The notes under the pieces were generated by a model. It did not search any database and was not told the origin of the DNA. It saw only the letters and a list, made by a program, of their open reading frames with translations. A stretch of DNA of 64,000 nucleotides from an uncultured Lachnospiraceae bacterium (GTDB lineage Bacteria; Bacillota; Clostridia; Lachnospirales; Lachnospiraceae): assembly GCA_910586315.1 (NCBI GenBank), contig CAJUIP010000014.1, positions 1-64,000 of the forward strand, in the 5' to 3' direction. Positions 8,098-16,782 of the stretch are shown piece by piece; position 1 is the stretch's first letter, and each line of letters begins with the position of its first letter. Position numbers and translations under genes: made by a program.

Positions 8098-9117
8098 TTG
8101 AAGTTGTTATCAATTGCCATTCCATGTTACAATTCAGCAGCCTACATGGAAAACTGTATCAACTCCCTGCTCCCGGGAGGAGATGAGGTGGAGATTCTGA
8201 TTGTAGATGACGGATCGAAAAAGGACAATACTGCTGAAATTGCAGATCAATATGAAAGCCGGTATCCGGGGATATGCCGGGCCATTCATCAGGAAAACGG
8301 GGGCCACGGCGCTGCCGTTAATGCCGGCCTGAAGGCCGCCACAGGGGTCTTTTTTAAGGTGGTGGACAGTGACGACTGGGTGAACGAGCAGGCCTATAAG
8401 GCAGTTTTGGATACTTTGCGCCGGTTCCTTTACGGAAAGGATACCCTGGATATGCTTATCACTAACTTTGTCTATGAAAAACAGGGGGCGAAGCATAAAA
8501 AGGTTATGAATTACAATCTGGCGCTGCCGAAAAATGAGCTTTTCACCTGGAGCGATGTGAAAGTATTCGTGGCCGGCCAGTATATTCTGATGCATTCCGT
8601 AATTTACAGAACGGGACTTTTAAGGGAATGTGGCCTGGAGCTTCCCATGCATACATTTTATGTGGATAATATTTTCGTATATGAGCCTCTGCCCCATGTA
8701 AAGAATATGTATTATCTGGATGTGAATTTTTACCGGTATTTTATCGGCCGTTCTGATCAGTCGGTCAATGAGCAGGTTATGATCGGCCGCATTGACCAGC
8801 AGATTTTGGTGACTAAATTAATGCTGGGGTACTATGATGTGACCAAACTCCAGAACAGAAAGCTGAGGCACTATATGACGCGGTATCTGGAAATTATGAT
8901 GGTCATTAGTTCTATTTTAGCGATCCGCTCCGGCTCCGAAGAAAATATGCAGAAGAAAAAAGAACTTTGGGAATATGTGAAGAAAACTAATTTTACTCTG
9001 TATCTGCGTCTGCGTTTCGGTTTCCTTGGACAGGGCATGAACCTGCCGGGAAAGAGCGGCAGACAGCTTTCCATCGCCGGATACAAAATTGCACAAAAAT
9101 TCTTTGGATTTAACTGA
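8098..9117 (+). CDS. Family 2 glycosyltransferase
   Basis: 339 residues; TTG start with AGGAGGA 7 bases upstream. GT-A fold of the GT2 family: SIAIPCYNSAAYMENCINSL at the N-terminus, VDDGSKKDNT for nucleotide binding and VVDSDDWV as the metal-binding DxD, about residue 93. The middle and C-terminal parts (residues about 160-320) are helical with no obvious membrane span. Such enzymes transfer a sugar from a nucleotide-sugar donor to a cell-surface glycan; acceptor unknown. Monocistronic with its own promoter and terminator. Confidence 0.85.
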   Translation: MKLLSIAIPCYNSAAYMENCINSLLPGGDEVEILIVDDGSKKDNTAEIADQYESRYPGICRAIHQENGGHGAAVNAGLKAATGVFFKVVDSDDWVNEQAYKAVLDTLRRFLYGKDTLDMLITNFVYEKQGAKHKKVMNYNLALPKNELFTWSDVKVFVAGQYILMHSVIYRTGLLRECGLELPMHTFYVDNIFVYEPLPHVKNMYYLDVNFYRYFIGRSDQSVNEQVMIGRIDQQILVTKLMLGYYDVTKLQNRKLRHYMTRYLEIMMVISSILAIRSGSEENMQKKKELWEYVKKTNFTLYLRLRFGFLGQGMNLPGKSGRQLSIAGYKIAQKFFGFN

Positions 9118-9118
9118 T

Positions 9119-9143
9119 TCCGGAACCTGTTCCGTTTTTCTTT
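9119..9143 (+). terminator. Intrinsic terminator after the glycosyltransferase
   Basis: CCGGAA-CCTG-TTCCG stem-loop followed by a run of five T just after the stop codon. Confidence 0.7.
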
Positions 9144-9330
9144 AAGAATCGCTTTGCGGTGGGGCGCGTGCCTGCGGCCGTTGTGTTTTTGCGCGGCCGG
9201 CGCGGTAAACGTGCAGATTTGCAGCAAAAATCTGGTCCATTAAAAAAAATTACATAATTTGAATGGATCCTGTTCCGGCAATCGTATTATGAATGAAGAA
9301 AGGATCAATAAACATAATGGAGGAATCTTT

Positions 9331-9759
9331 ATGAAGAAATTATTATCAGGTATTGTGACAGGCGTAATGGTATTATCTTTGGGAACAGTCAGCGTATTTG
9401 CGGCGGGCCCGGGGTGCAAAAGCAATTTTACAGATACAGATGGTAACGGGATCTGTGATTATGCCGACGGCGTTTGTGCCTATGCGGATACGGATGGAGA
9501 CGGTATCTGTGACAGCTGCGGCACAGGACACGGAAACTGCCTGACCGGACATGGACTGGCCTTTGCAGATGCAGACGAAGATGGCATTTGTGACAACTGC
9601 GGTACGTATCACTGGTGCGGCAGAAATTATGTTGATGCAGACGGTGATGGAAACTGCGACAATTATGCGAACGGCTATGACAGAGGATGCGGGCGGCAAA
9701 GCAGCTCTCATTGCGGACATGGACACCGTTCCCATGGCGGATGCGGGCACAGCAGATAA
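9331..9759 (+). CDS. Secreted DxDxDG / Cys-rich / His-rich small protein
   Basis: 142 residues from ATG 9331 (GGAGG 8 bases upstream). Signal peptide MKKLLSGIVTGVMVLSLG ending near VFAA, so it is exported. The mature part holds four or five loops of the form D(T/A)DG(N/D)GICD, similar to the calcium-binding loop of EF-hand or dockerin repeats, several followed by CxxC (DSCG, DNCG). It ends in a His/Gly/Cys-rich tail (HCGHGHRSHGGCGHSR). This predicts Ca and transition-metal binding, which is inference. It is followed after 19 bases by an ECF sigma factor and an RsgI-like membrane protein that also ends in a His/Gly tail, suggesting one metal- or surface-stress-linked unit. Confidence 0.75.
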   Translation: MKKLLSGIVTGVMVLSLGTVSVFAAGPGCKSNFTDTDGNGICDYADGVCAYADTDGDGICDSCGTGHGNCLTGHGLAFADADEDGICDNCGTYHWCGRNYVDADGDGNCDNYANGYDRGCGRQSSSHCGHGHRSHGGCGHSR

Positions 9760-9778
9760 TAAGTAAAAAGAAATTATT

Positions 9779-10264
9779 ATGCGGAGCGAGCAGGAAACAA
9801 TCAGAGCCATCGAACAGTATTCTGATACTGTGCGGCGGCTCTGTATGATATATTTGAAAAATGACGCAGATACCGAGGACATATTTCAAACTGTGTTTTT
9901 GAAGTATGTCCTTAGTTCCGTTTCTTTTGAAAATGATGAACACGAAAAGGCGTGGTTTATCCGGGTGACTATCAACGCCTGTAAAGATTTGCTGAGAAAC
10001 TTTTTTCGCAGCCACACGGTATCCCTGGATGAAATCATGGAATATCCGTCGGAGCTGCCGCCGGATTACAGAGAGGTCTGGGAGGCTGTATTTTCGCTTC
10101 CGCAGAAATACAGGGATGTGGTATATCTGCACTATTTTGAAGAATACACTGCTCCGCAGATCGGCCGCATTTTAGGAAAAAATGTGAATACGGTTTATAC
10201 GCTTTTGAATCGTTCCAGACAGTTATTAAAGGAAAGGCTGGGAGAAGAATATGAATATGAATAA
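9779..10264 (+). CDS. ECF-type RNA polymerase sigma factor
   Basis: 161 residues. Region 2 covers MIYLKNDADTEDIFQTVFLKY (binds core and the -10 element). Region 4 covers LPQKYRDVVYLHYFEEYTA and GRILGKNVNTVYTLLNRSR (helix-turn-helix for the -35 element). This is the sigma-70 group 4 layout. The gene overlaps the next one by 14 bases, the usual sigma/anti-sigma coupling. The start ATG directly follows the AAATT stretch; the nearby AAAAAGAAA is a weak ribosome site, so translation may be coupled to the upstream gene. Confidence 0.9.
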   Translation: MRSEQETIRAIEQYSDTVRRLCMIYLKNDADTEDIFQTVFLKYVLSSVSFENDEHEKAWFIRVTINACKDLLRNFFRSHTVSLDEIMEYPSELPPDYREVWEAVFSLPQKYRDVVYLHYFEEYTAPQIGRILGKNVNTVYTLLNRSRQLLKERLGEEYEYE

Positions 10265-11012
10265 TATGTTTAAAAATCTCTTCAGCCCGATACAGGCAGG
10301 AGAAGAATTAAAAAGCAGAACCAAAGAATTTCTCGCGGTGAAAACGCAGGAGTATGCCGCGGGAAGCGCGAGAAGACGCAGGCATTCCCTTTATGCTGCA
10401 TGTGCATGTTTTCTGCTTGTGCTGATTGGAGGACACTGGATTTATTTTGCCCCCATAGCGGAAATCAGCATTGACATAAACCCTTCCATTGAAATGAGCA
10501 TTAACAGGTTTGATCAGGTAATTTTTATAAATGCGTTTAATGAGGACGGCAGAAAACTTTCCAATGCGCTTGATTTAAAATACATGAATTATTCTGATGC
10601 CATTGAACAAATATTGAACCATGGTTCCATTGCAGAGCTGCTGAACGACGATGAGATTATGACAATTACGGTTATTGGCCGAAACGAACGGCAGTCCGCC
10701 AAAATTCTCGCAGGGGTGGAGGCATGCACAGCCCAAAAACATAATACCTACTGCTACTCGGCGTCGCCCAAAGAGGCTGCCGAGGCCCATGAAAAGGGAC
10801 TCTCATGCGGAAAGTACAGGGCCTATCTGGAACTGCAGGTTCTCGATTCCAGCATCACGCCTGAAACCGTACAGGGGATGACGATGAGAGAACTCATGGA
10901 ATTCATAGACGGCCTGTTGGATGAGGACGGGAATGACAGTCCGCCGTGTGATAATCAGGTAAATGGACATCACGGACACGGCGGCGGACATGGAGCTTCC
11001 CACCACCGTTAA
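10251..11012 (+). CDS. RsgI-like membrane anti-sigma factor with His-rich tail
   Basis: 253 residues. Cytoplasmic N-terminal segment of about 45 residues ending in ARRRRH, one membrane span (about residues 45-64, LYAACACFLLVLIGG), then an extracellular part with the RsgI middle-domain pattern ISIDINPSIEMSINRFDQVI and AFNEDGRKL. In characterised RsgI proteins the N-terminal segment holds an ECF/SigI-type sigma factor and the outer domain senses the signal. The C-terminus is GHHGHGGGHGASHHR, a likely metal-binding tail like that of the secreted protein two genes upstream. Convergent with aroA, 13 bases apart. The N-terminal domain does not match a ZAS zinc anti-sigma motif by eye. Confidence 0.75.
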   Translation: MNMNNMFKNLFSPIQAGEELKSRTKEFLAVKTQEYAAGSARRRRHSLYAACACFLLVLIGGHWIYFAPIAEISIDINPSIEMSINRFDQVIFINAFNEDGRKLSNALDLKYMNYSDAIEQILNHGSIAELLNDDEIMTITVIGRNERQSAKILAGVEACTAQKHNTYCYSASPKEAAEAHEKGLSCGKYRAYLELQVLDSSITPETVQGMTMRELMEFIDGLLDEDGNDSPPCDNQVNGHHGHGGGHGASHHR

Positions 11013-11025
11013 TGGGTATGAAATT

Positions 11026-12303
11026 TTACCGGCACAGCCGGCCAAGATCTTCATAAAAGGCGGGATAGGAGATATTAACACAGTCGGCGTCAAGGATTTC
11101 TGTTTCCCCTTCCGCGGCTAGGGCGGCAACGGCGAAGGTCATGGCGATCCGGTGGTCCTTATGACTGTCTATAACGGCGCCGTGAAGAGGCCTGCCGCCG
11201 CAGATAATCATGCCGTCCCCGGTTTCCGTCACATCTGCTCCCATGGCCTTAAGGTTTTCTGTCATAATGGCGATGCGGTTGGATTCTTTCACCTTAAGCT
11301 CGGAAGCATCTTTAATGACTGTGGTTCCTTCTGCAAAGCAGGCCATCAGCGCCACCGTGGGAAGTTCATCAATCATGGCCGGAATTACCGCCCCCTCAAT
11401 AACGGTTCCTTTGAGGTTGGAAGACCGTACCAGCAGATCGGCAGTGGGTTCTGACGAGTCCCGGGATTCATTTAACAGCGTAATATCAGCCCCCATATTT
11501 TTACAGACTGTAAGGAGTCCGGCTCTGGTGGGATTGATTCCCACATTTTTTATAAGGACTTCCGAATTGGGCAGCAAAAGGCCTGCGGCTACGAAGTATA
11601 CGGCAGAAGAGATATCTCCGGGGACCCGAATTTTATTGCCGTAAAGCTCGGCGGCCGGGGAGATGATGGCAGTGGTATTTTCCGTACGGATATCAGCGCC
11701 GAAAAACTGAAGCATTAATTCCGTGTGGTTTCTGGAGAGCTGGGGTTCCGTGACCCGCGTTTCTCCGTCTGCATATAGTCCGGCCAGAAGAATGGATGAT
11801 TTTACCTGAGCAGAGGCCACTTTTGAAGTATAACGGATTCCGGTAAGAGGCTTTCCGCAAATTTTTAACGGAGCGCAGTTATTTTCGCGGATACTTTCAA
11901 TCTGTGCTCCCATCATGGACAGGGGCTCCATGATACGGCCCATAGGCCGCCTTTGGATGGATTCGTCTCCGGTTAAGATTACATCAAAATTTTGGGGAGC
12001 CAGGATGCCGGAAATCAGCCTGGTGGTGGTCCCGCTGTTTCCGCAGTCTAAGATACAGTCCGGCGCCTTAAGGCCGCGAAGGCCTTTGCCATGGACCGTA
12101 ACAGTTGCTTCGCTGGTTTCAATCTCGATTCCCATATGACGGAAGCAGGAGATTGTGGACAGGCAGTCAGCGCCCTTCAGAAAATTATGGATTTCCGTGG
12201 TGCCTTTGGCAATGGAACCGAACATGACGCTTCTGTGGGAGATGGATTTATCGCCGGGGATCGTCACTTCCCCGCGTACATGGCTGACAGGCTGTAATTT
12301 CAT
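11026..12303 (-). CDS. aroA: 3-phosphoshikimate 1-carboxyvinyltransferase (EPSP synthase)
   Basis: 425 residues. Transfers enolpyruvyl from PEP to shikimate-3-phosphate, sixth step of the shikimate pathway. Family blocks: IPGDKSISHRSVMFGSIA at the N-terminus (PEP/S3P binding Lys, Ser, Arg), DCGNSGTTTRLISGIL, RVPGDISSAVYFV and the C-terminal DHRIAMTFAVAAL. Lies 21 bases after tyrA on the same strand, so tyrA-aroA form an aromatic amino-acid operon. The alanine residue in GNSGTTTR (usually GNAGT) suggests a class II type enzyme. Confidence 0.95.
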   Translation of the reverse strand: MKLQPVSHVRGEVTIPGDKSISHRSVMFGSIAKGTTEIHNFLKGADCLSTISCFRHMGIEIETSEATVTVHGKGLRGLKAPDCILDCGNSGTTTRLISGILAPQNFDVILTGDESIQRRPMGRIMEPLSMMGAQIESIRENNCAPLKICGKPLTGIRYTSKVASAQVKSSILLAGLYADGETRVTEPQLSRNHTELMLQFFGADIRTENTTAIISPAAELYGNKIRVPGDISSAVYFVAAGLLLPNSEVLIKNVGINPTRAGLLTVCKNMGADITLLNESRDSSEPTADLLVRSSNLKGTVIEGAVIPAMIDELPTVALMACFAEGTTVIKDASELKVKESNRIAIMTENLKAMGADVTETGDGMIICGGRPLHGAVIDSHKDHRIAMTFAVAALAAEGETEILDADCVNISYPAFYEDLGRLCR

Positions 12304-12324
12304 AATTCCTCCTGTATTTTTCGT

Positions 12325-13419
12325 TTACTTTGAAAGGGTATAATTATGCTTTTTTAACACATCGGCGGCCATTTTTCTGGAATCTTCGTCGTAAAAGCAA
12401 ATGCGGAGAGTGCCTTCCCCGTATTCTCTGCTGTGGTTTAAGCCGATGTCCTTGATGCCTATGCTCTTGGCAGCCAGAATGGCAGAGAGAATGGCGATGG
12501 AGCCCGGTTCGTCCACAATGTCCACAGAGAAGGAATACTCCGGAATCATGGGGCCGCGGCTCTGGCTGGAGAAGGTGCTGCGATAGGCACCGGATTCTTC
12601 AAACAGGCGGTGGATGGCAATATTGTCATGGCTGTCCAGGTCAGAATAAACCTGCTCCAGGGATTCAATGTATTTGCGGAGAAGGATTTTTATGTTTTCC
12701 CCGTTGGTCATGCAGATCTGCTCCCACATCACCGGGGAGGAGGAGGCAATTCTTGTGATATCCTTAAAACCTCCGGCGGCGAGCTGGCGCATGATTTCTT
12801 CCTTATTATCGTTATCCCGCACCAGGTTCACAAGGCTGGAAGCAATCAGGTGAGGGAGGTGGCTGACGGCCGCCACGGAATAGTCATGTTCCAAATAATC
12901 AAGAACCATGGGAATTGCGCCGATGGCCAGGGCGATCCGGCGTATTCTTTCGATTTGGAGGGGAGAAGTTTTCGCCGTGGGGGTAATAATATAGTAGGCC
13001 TTTTCCAGAAGATGGTCCGTGGAATTTTCATATCCTGTTTTTTCAGAGCCGGCCATGGGATGCCCGCCTATAAAAACCTCTTCCATGTCCATTTCTGTGA
13101 CTGTTTTATGGATATTGGTTTTTGTGCTTCCCACATCGGTCAGGATTGCTCCCGGCTTTAACAGGGGACGGATTTTCTGTAAATAGGATGTATTATATTC
13201 CACAGGAGTACAGAGGAAAATGATATCGCACCGGGAAAGGGATTCATCGATCCCATCCAGGATAACATCCACAATGCCGTCTTTCTTTGCCCTCTCCAGT
13301 GTGGACCGTGTCCGCATATAGGCCATGATGGTAATGTTGGTATCTGCACGCTTTAACCCTCTGGCGATGGAGCCGCCGATGAGCCCCAGGCCGATAAAGC
13401 CGATGACTTGTTCCTTCAT
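12325..13419 (-). CDS. tyrA: Prephenate dehydrogenase with C-terminal ACT domain
   Basis: 364 residues. Oxidises prephenate to 4-hydroxyphenylpyruvate for tyrosine synthesis. Rossmann start IGFIGLGLIGGSIARGLKRA; catalytic region with GGHPMAGSEKTG; helical dimer domain. The C-terminus from about residue 295 is an ACT domain (FSVDIVDEPGSIAILSAILA), which usually mediates tyrosine feedback. First gene of tyrA-aroA; AGGAGG lies upstream of the ATG. Confidence 0.93.
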   Translation of the reverse strand: MKEQVIGFIGLGLIGGSIARGLKRADTNITIMAYMRTRSTLERAKKDGIVDVILDGIDESLSRCDIIFLCTPVEYNTSYLQKIRPLLKPGAILTDVGSTKTNIHKTVTEMDMEEVFIGGHPMAGSEKTGYENSTDHLLEKAYYIITPTAKTSPLQIERIRRIALAIGAIPMVLDYLEHDYSVAAVSHLPHLIASSLVNLVRDNDNKEEIMRQLAAGGFKDITRIASSSPVMWEQICMTNGENIKILLRKYIESLEQVYSDLDSHDNIAIHRLFEESGAYRSTFSSQSRGPMIPEYSFSVDIVDEPGSIAILSAILAAKSIGIKDIGLNHSREYGEGTLRICFYDEDSRKMAADVLKKHNYTLSK

Positions 13420-13501
13420 AAGTGATTCCTCCTAAGCATAGATTTTAAAACAGCCCTGGAGGATTGTCAACACATTAAAGCAATAAATCGTTTTTCCCTG
13501 G

Positions 13502-13580
13502 GAGCTACTAATCACGAAAGGAGGCATCTTCTTGCCCTCTTTCAGCGGACAAGAAGCATCAGGTGTTCGCCCAATGTACA
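13502..13580. repeat. GTTAC..CGTGAA repeat, left part
   Basis: Starts GAGCTACTAATCACGAAAGG and contains GGCATCTTCTTGCCC, a short hairpin loop and GGACAAGAAGCATC, as in the copy at 48341-48495; the right end is lost. It sits just upstream of the promoter of the EF-G-like gene. Confidence 0.65.
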
Positions 13581-13595
13581 ACTTGTATATTTTGC

Positions 13596-13624
13596 TTGTA
13601 ATATTCTAAACTTTTTGGTAGAAT
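13596..13624 (+). promoter_or_regulatory. Promoter of the EF-G-like gene
   Basis: TTGTAA at 13596-13601, 17-base spacer, TAGAAT at 13619-13624. It leaves an untranslated leader of about 55 bases. Confidence 0.7.
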
Positions 13625-13684
13625 ATCATCATAAAGGCTTCTCCACAGGAGCTGACGACTAAATCTTGTACGGGAGGAATATAT

Positions 13685-15790
13685 ATGGACGTTTATGGAA
13701 CCAAACAAATCCGCAATGTTGTGCTCTTGGGTCATGGAGGCGCAGGAAAATCAACCGTAGCCGAAGCGCTGGCTTATCTGACCGGAGTTACAAAGAGAAT
13801 GGGAAAAATTGCTGACGGAAATACCATCAGCGATTATGATAAAGAAGAGGTTAAGAGACAGTTTTCCATTTCCACCACAATGATTCCCATCGAGTATCAG
13901 GGCGCAGATGGAAAAATCAAAATTAATCTTCTGGATACGCCCGGCTATTTTGACTTTGTGGGCGAGGTAGAGGAGGCCGTAAGTGTTGCCGACGCCGCTA
14001 TTATTGTGGTAAACTGTAAGGCCGGAATTGAAGTTGGTACGGAAAAGGCATGGGATCTGTGTGAGGAATATAAGCTTCCCAGAATTATTTTCGTAACCAA
14101 TATGGATGATGATCATGCATCTTTCCGTGAGCTGATTTTAAAGCTGGAGAAAAGGTTTGGAAGAAAGATTGCTCCGTTCCAGGTGCCGATTCGTGAAAAT
14201 GAAAAATTCGTTGGTTTCGTAAACGCCGTTAAGATGCAGGGCAGACGGTTCACCAATCTGTCTGACTATGAGGAATGTGAAGTTCCGGAATACACAAAGA
14301 AAAATCTGGGAATCATCCGCGACGCTTTGATGGAGGCTGTCGCCGAGACAAGCGAAGAATACATGGAACGCTATTTCTCCGGTGAAGAATTTACTCAGGA
14401 TGAAATATACACGGCCGTTCAGACCCATGTATGCGAGGGCAATATTGTTCCCGTTATGATGGGTTCCGGCATTAACTGCCAGGGCTTCAATGCTCTTTTA
14501 AACGCCATTGACCGTTACTTCCCTTCCCCTGACAGGGCCGGAGAATGTATTGGTGTGGACGTATCCAACGGCGAGCGTTTCACGGCGAAATACAATGAAG
14601 ACGTTTCTCTGTCTGCACGTGTTTTCAAAACCGTCGTGGATCCCTTCATTGGAAAATATTCCCTGATGAAGATCTGTACCGGCGAACTGAAGGCAGACAG
14701 TACCATTTACAATGTAAATAAGGACGCTGAGGAAAAAATTGCGAAGGTTTACGTTTTGAGAGGAAAAGACGTAATTGAGGTTTCATCCTTAAAGGCCGGA
14801 GATATCGGTGCTGTTGCAAAGCTTAACGTAACACAGACCGGAGATACGATCGCATTGAAGAGTGCTCCTATCGTTTACCACAAGCCGAAAATTTCCGTGC
14901 CTTATACCTATATGCGCTATGCGGCTAAGACCAAGGGCGATGAGGATAAGATTTCCAGCGCTCTGTCCAAATTAATGGAAGAAGATCTTACCCTGCGGGC
15001 AGTCAATGATGTGGAAAACCGCCAGAGCTTACTGTATGGCATTGGCGACCAGCAGCTTGAAGTTGTTGTCAGCAAGCTTTCCGGAAGATATAAAGTCGAG
15101 GTGGAGCTTTCCAAACCGAAATTTGCTTTCCGTGAGACAATCCGTAAGAGAGTGGAGGCCCCGGGAAGATATAAAAAGCAGTCTGGCGGCCACGGCCAGT
15201 TCGGTGATGTTAAGATGTCCTTCGAGCCATCCGGTGATCTGGAGACGCCTTATGTATTTGAAGAGAAGGTATTTGGCGGTGCAGTTCCGAAGAACTATTT
15301 CCCGGCTGTTGAAAAAGGCATACAGGAATGCTGTTTGAAAGGGCCGCTGGCTTCCTACCCGGTAGTCGGAATCAAAGCAACCCTTCTTGACGGCTCCTAC
15401 CATCCCGTTGACTCTTCTGAAATGGCTTTCAAGATGGCTTCCACCATGGCCTTCAAAAAGGGATTTATGGAAGCCAGCCCTGTGCTTTTAGAGCCGATTG
15501 CTTCCGTTAAGGTTGTGGTTCCGGATAAATTTACCGGAGATGTTATGGGCGATTTAAACAGAAGAAGAGGGCGCGTTCTGGGAATGAATTCTCTGCATGG
15601 AGGAAAACAGGAGATCGTCGCGGATGTTCCTGTATCTGAAATGTTCGGTTATAATACAGACCTTCGTTCCATGACCGGCGGCATCGGTGAATTTTCCTAT
15701 GAATTCAGCCGCTACGAGCAGGCTCCTGGTGATGTTCAGAAGAAGGAAGTTGAAGCAAGGGCTTCCAAAGAAGATCAGGCCGACGCTTAA
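13685..15790 (+). CDS. Elongation factor G-like GTPase (EF-G2 type)
   Basis: 701 residues with the five-domain EF-G layout. G1 is GHGGAGKST (residues 16-24), G3 is DTPGYFDF (84-91), domain IV and V blocks include GGHGQFGDVKM and GVPKNYFPAVEKGI-like sequence ending in SYEFSRYEQAP. The G4 motif, NKMD in canonical EF-G, is TNMDD at 138-142, so both the Asn and Lys that read the guanine base are changed. It lacks ribosomal-protein or tufA neighbours, which fits an EF-G paralogue rather than the housekeeping fusA. Role may be specialised ribosome translocation or rescue; not shown. Confidence 0.85.
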   Translation: MDVYGTKQIRNVVLLGHGGAGKSTVAEALAYLTGVTKRMGKIADGNTISDYDKEEVKRQFSISTTMIPIEYQGADGKIKINLLDTPGYFDFVGEVEEAVSVADAAIIVVNCKAGIEVGTEKAWDLCEEYKLPRIIFVTNMDDDHASFRELILKLEKRFGRKIAPFQVPIRENEKFVGFVNAVKMQGRRFTNLSDYEECEVPEYTKKNLGIIRDALMEAVAETSEEYMERYFSGEEFTQDEIYTAVQTHVCEGNIVPVMMGSGINCQGFNALLNAIDRYFPSPDRAGECIGVDVSNGERFTAKYNEDVSLSARVFKTVVDPFIGKYSLMKICTGELKADSTIYNVNKDAEEKIAKVYVLRGKDVIEVSSLKAGDIGAVAKLNVTQTGDTIALKSAPIVYHKPKISVPYTYMRYAAKTKGDEDKISSALSKLMEEDLTLRAVNDVENRQSLLYGIGDQQLEVVVSKLSGRYKVEVELSKPKFAFRETIRKRVEAPGRYKKQSGGHGQFGDVKMSFEPSGDLETPYVFEEKVFGGAVPKNYFPAVEKGIQECCLKGPLASYPVVGIKATLLDGSYHPVDSSEMAFKMASTMAFKKGFMEASPVLLEPIASVKVVVPDKFTGDVMGDLNRRRGRVLGMNSLHGGKQEIVADVPVSEMFGYNTDLRSMTGGIGEFSYEFSRYEQAPGDVQKKEVEARASKEDQADA

Positions 15791-15805
15791 TAAGACGAAA
15801 GAAAA

Positions 15806-15841
15806 TAAAGCCGGTTCCCCAAAATGGGGGCCGGCTTTTGT
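15806..15841 (+). terminator. Intrinsic terminator after the EF-G-like gene
   Basis: AAGCCGGTTCCCC, short A-rich loop, GGGGGCCGGCTTTT: a 12-pair stem followed by T residues. Confidence 0.85.
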
Positions 15842-15877
15842 ACGAAAATTTCGACTTTTTATATTCAGTAAAATATA

Positions 15878-15906
15878 TTGACAGAATATAAAACATATTT
15901 TATAAT
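15878..15906 (+). promoter_or_regulatory. Consensus promoter of the DUF5058 operon
   Basis: TTGACA at 15878-15883 and TATAAT at 15901-15906, 17-base spacer, both perfect. The leader of about 130 bases that follows contains GGTCTGTGC (15941-15949) and its complement GCGTGCAGACC (15993-16003), so the 5' untranslated RNA can fold into a stem before the GGGGG ribosome site. Confidence 0.85.
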
Positions 15907-16042
15907 GTTGGTGTAAGAAAAATTGTAAGGATTCAGAAGGTCTGTGCATTTTCTGCGCTGACTGTATGAGAAATCTGACGGCAAGCTTAGGAAGCGTGCA
16001 GACCTGTCTGAACTGTTACAATGATAAAGGGGGTTATCATTT

Positions 16043-16762
16043 ATGAGTAACATTGAACAAGTCCAGCAGGCTTCCAATTCGCCGATTCTCTGGGTGCTCT
16101 GTGGAATTACTGTATTCGTATCTGTGCTTCAGACGGTGCTGTACATGAGACAGTGCAGTAAGATGACAAAGGAAGCCCGGATTGATCCGGCTATTCCCAA
16201 AGAGGCTTTCCGCGTGGGCCTGATTTCCGCTATTGGTCCGGCGTTGGGTGTTTTCATTGTCATGGTCGGACTTATGGCTTCCATCGGCGGCCCCATGGCA
16301 TGGCTTCGGCTTTCCATCATCGGTGCGGCCGCCACAGAGCTTTCCGCCGCCAATATTGGCGCGGATGCATGCGGGGTGGCTCTTGGCTCTGAGCAGTATA
16401 CCCTGCTGTGCCTTGCTGTGTCCTGGTTTACCATGGCGTTAAACGGTGCAGGATGGCTTCTTTTTACCGGCGTGGCGACACCGTCTCTGGAAAGCTTAAG
16501 GAATAAGGTATCTGGCGGTGATATGAAGTGGCTGGTGGTTTTAAGCGGCGCCTGTTCACTTGGTATTTTTGGTTACCTTAATGCAGGAGAAATCTTAAAA
16601 GGTGTGGGAAATACCCTGGCGGTGCTTACAGGAGCTGTCTCCATGGTGATTCTGGTGAAAACCGTATGCAAAAAAGTTCCTAAGCTTATGGAGTATTCCC
16701 TGGGAATTGCAATGATCATCGGAATGATTTTCGCGGTTGGTTATGACCAGCTTTTCATGTAA
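16043..16762 (+). CDS. DUF5058 family membrane protein
   Basis: 239 residues with about six or seven membrane spans (for example ILWVLCGITVFVSVLQTVLY near the start, then a cytosolic loop with QCSKMTKEARIDP). This matches my memory of the DUF5058 family, which has no assigned function. First gene of a four-gene unit with gaps of 20, 16 and 16 bases: a second membrane protein, an M20 amidohydrolase and yajC. The layout suggests that two membrane proteins form a transporter for a compound the hydrolase then cleaves; that is inference. Confidence 0.8.
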   Translation: MSNIEQVQQASNSPILWVLCGITVFVSVLQTVLYMRQCSKMTKEARIDPAIPKEAFRVGLISAIGPALGVFIVMVGLMASIGGPMAWLRLSIIGAAATELSAANIGADACGVALGSEQYTLLCLAVSWFTMALNGAGWLLFTGVATPSLESLRNKVSGGDMKWLVVLSGACSLGIFGYLNAGEILKGVGNTLAVLTGAVSMVILVKTVCKKVPKLMEYSLGIAMIIGMIFAVGYDQLFM

Positions 16763-16782
16763 GGGGATAAAGGAGGCAGATT

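Noticed and set aside
9373..10132. Long antisense frames across the DxDxDG and sigma genes
   Set aside because: Low-complexity shadows of the repeated codons with no ribosome site.
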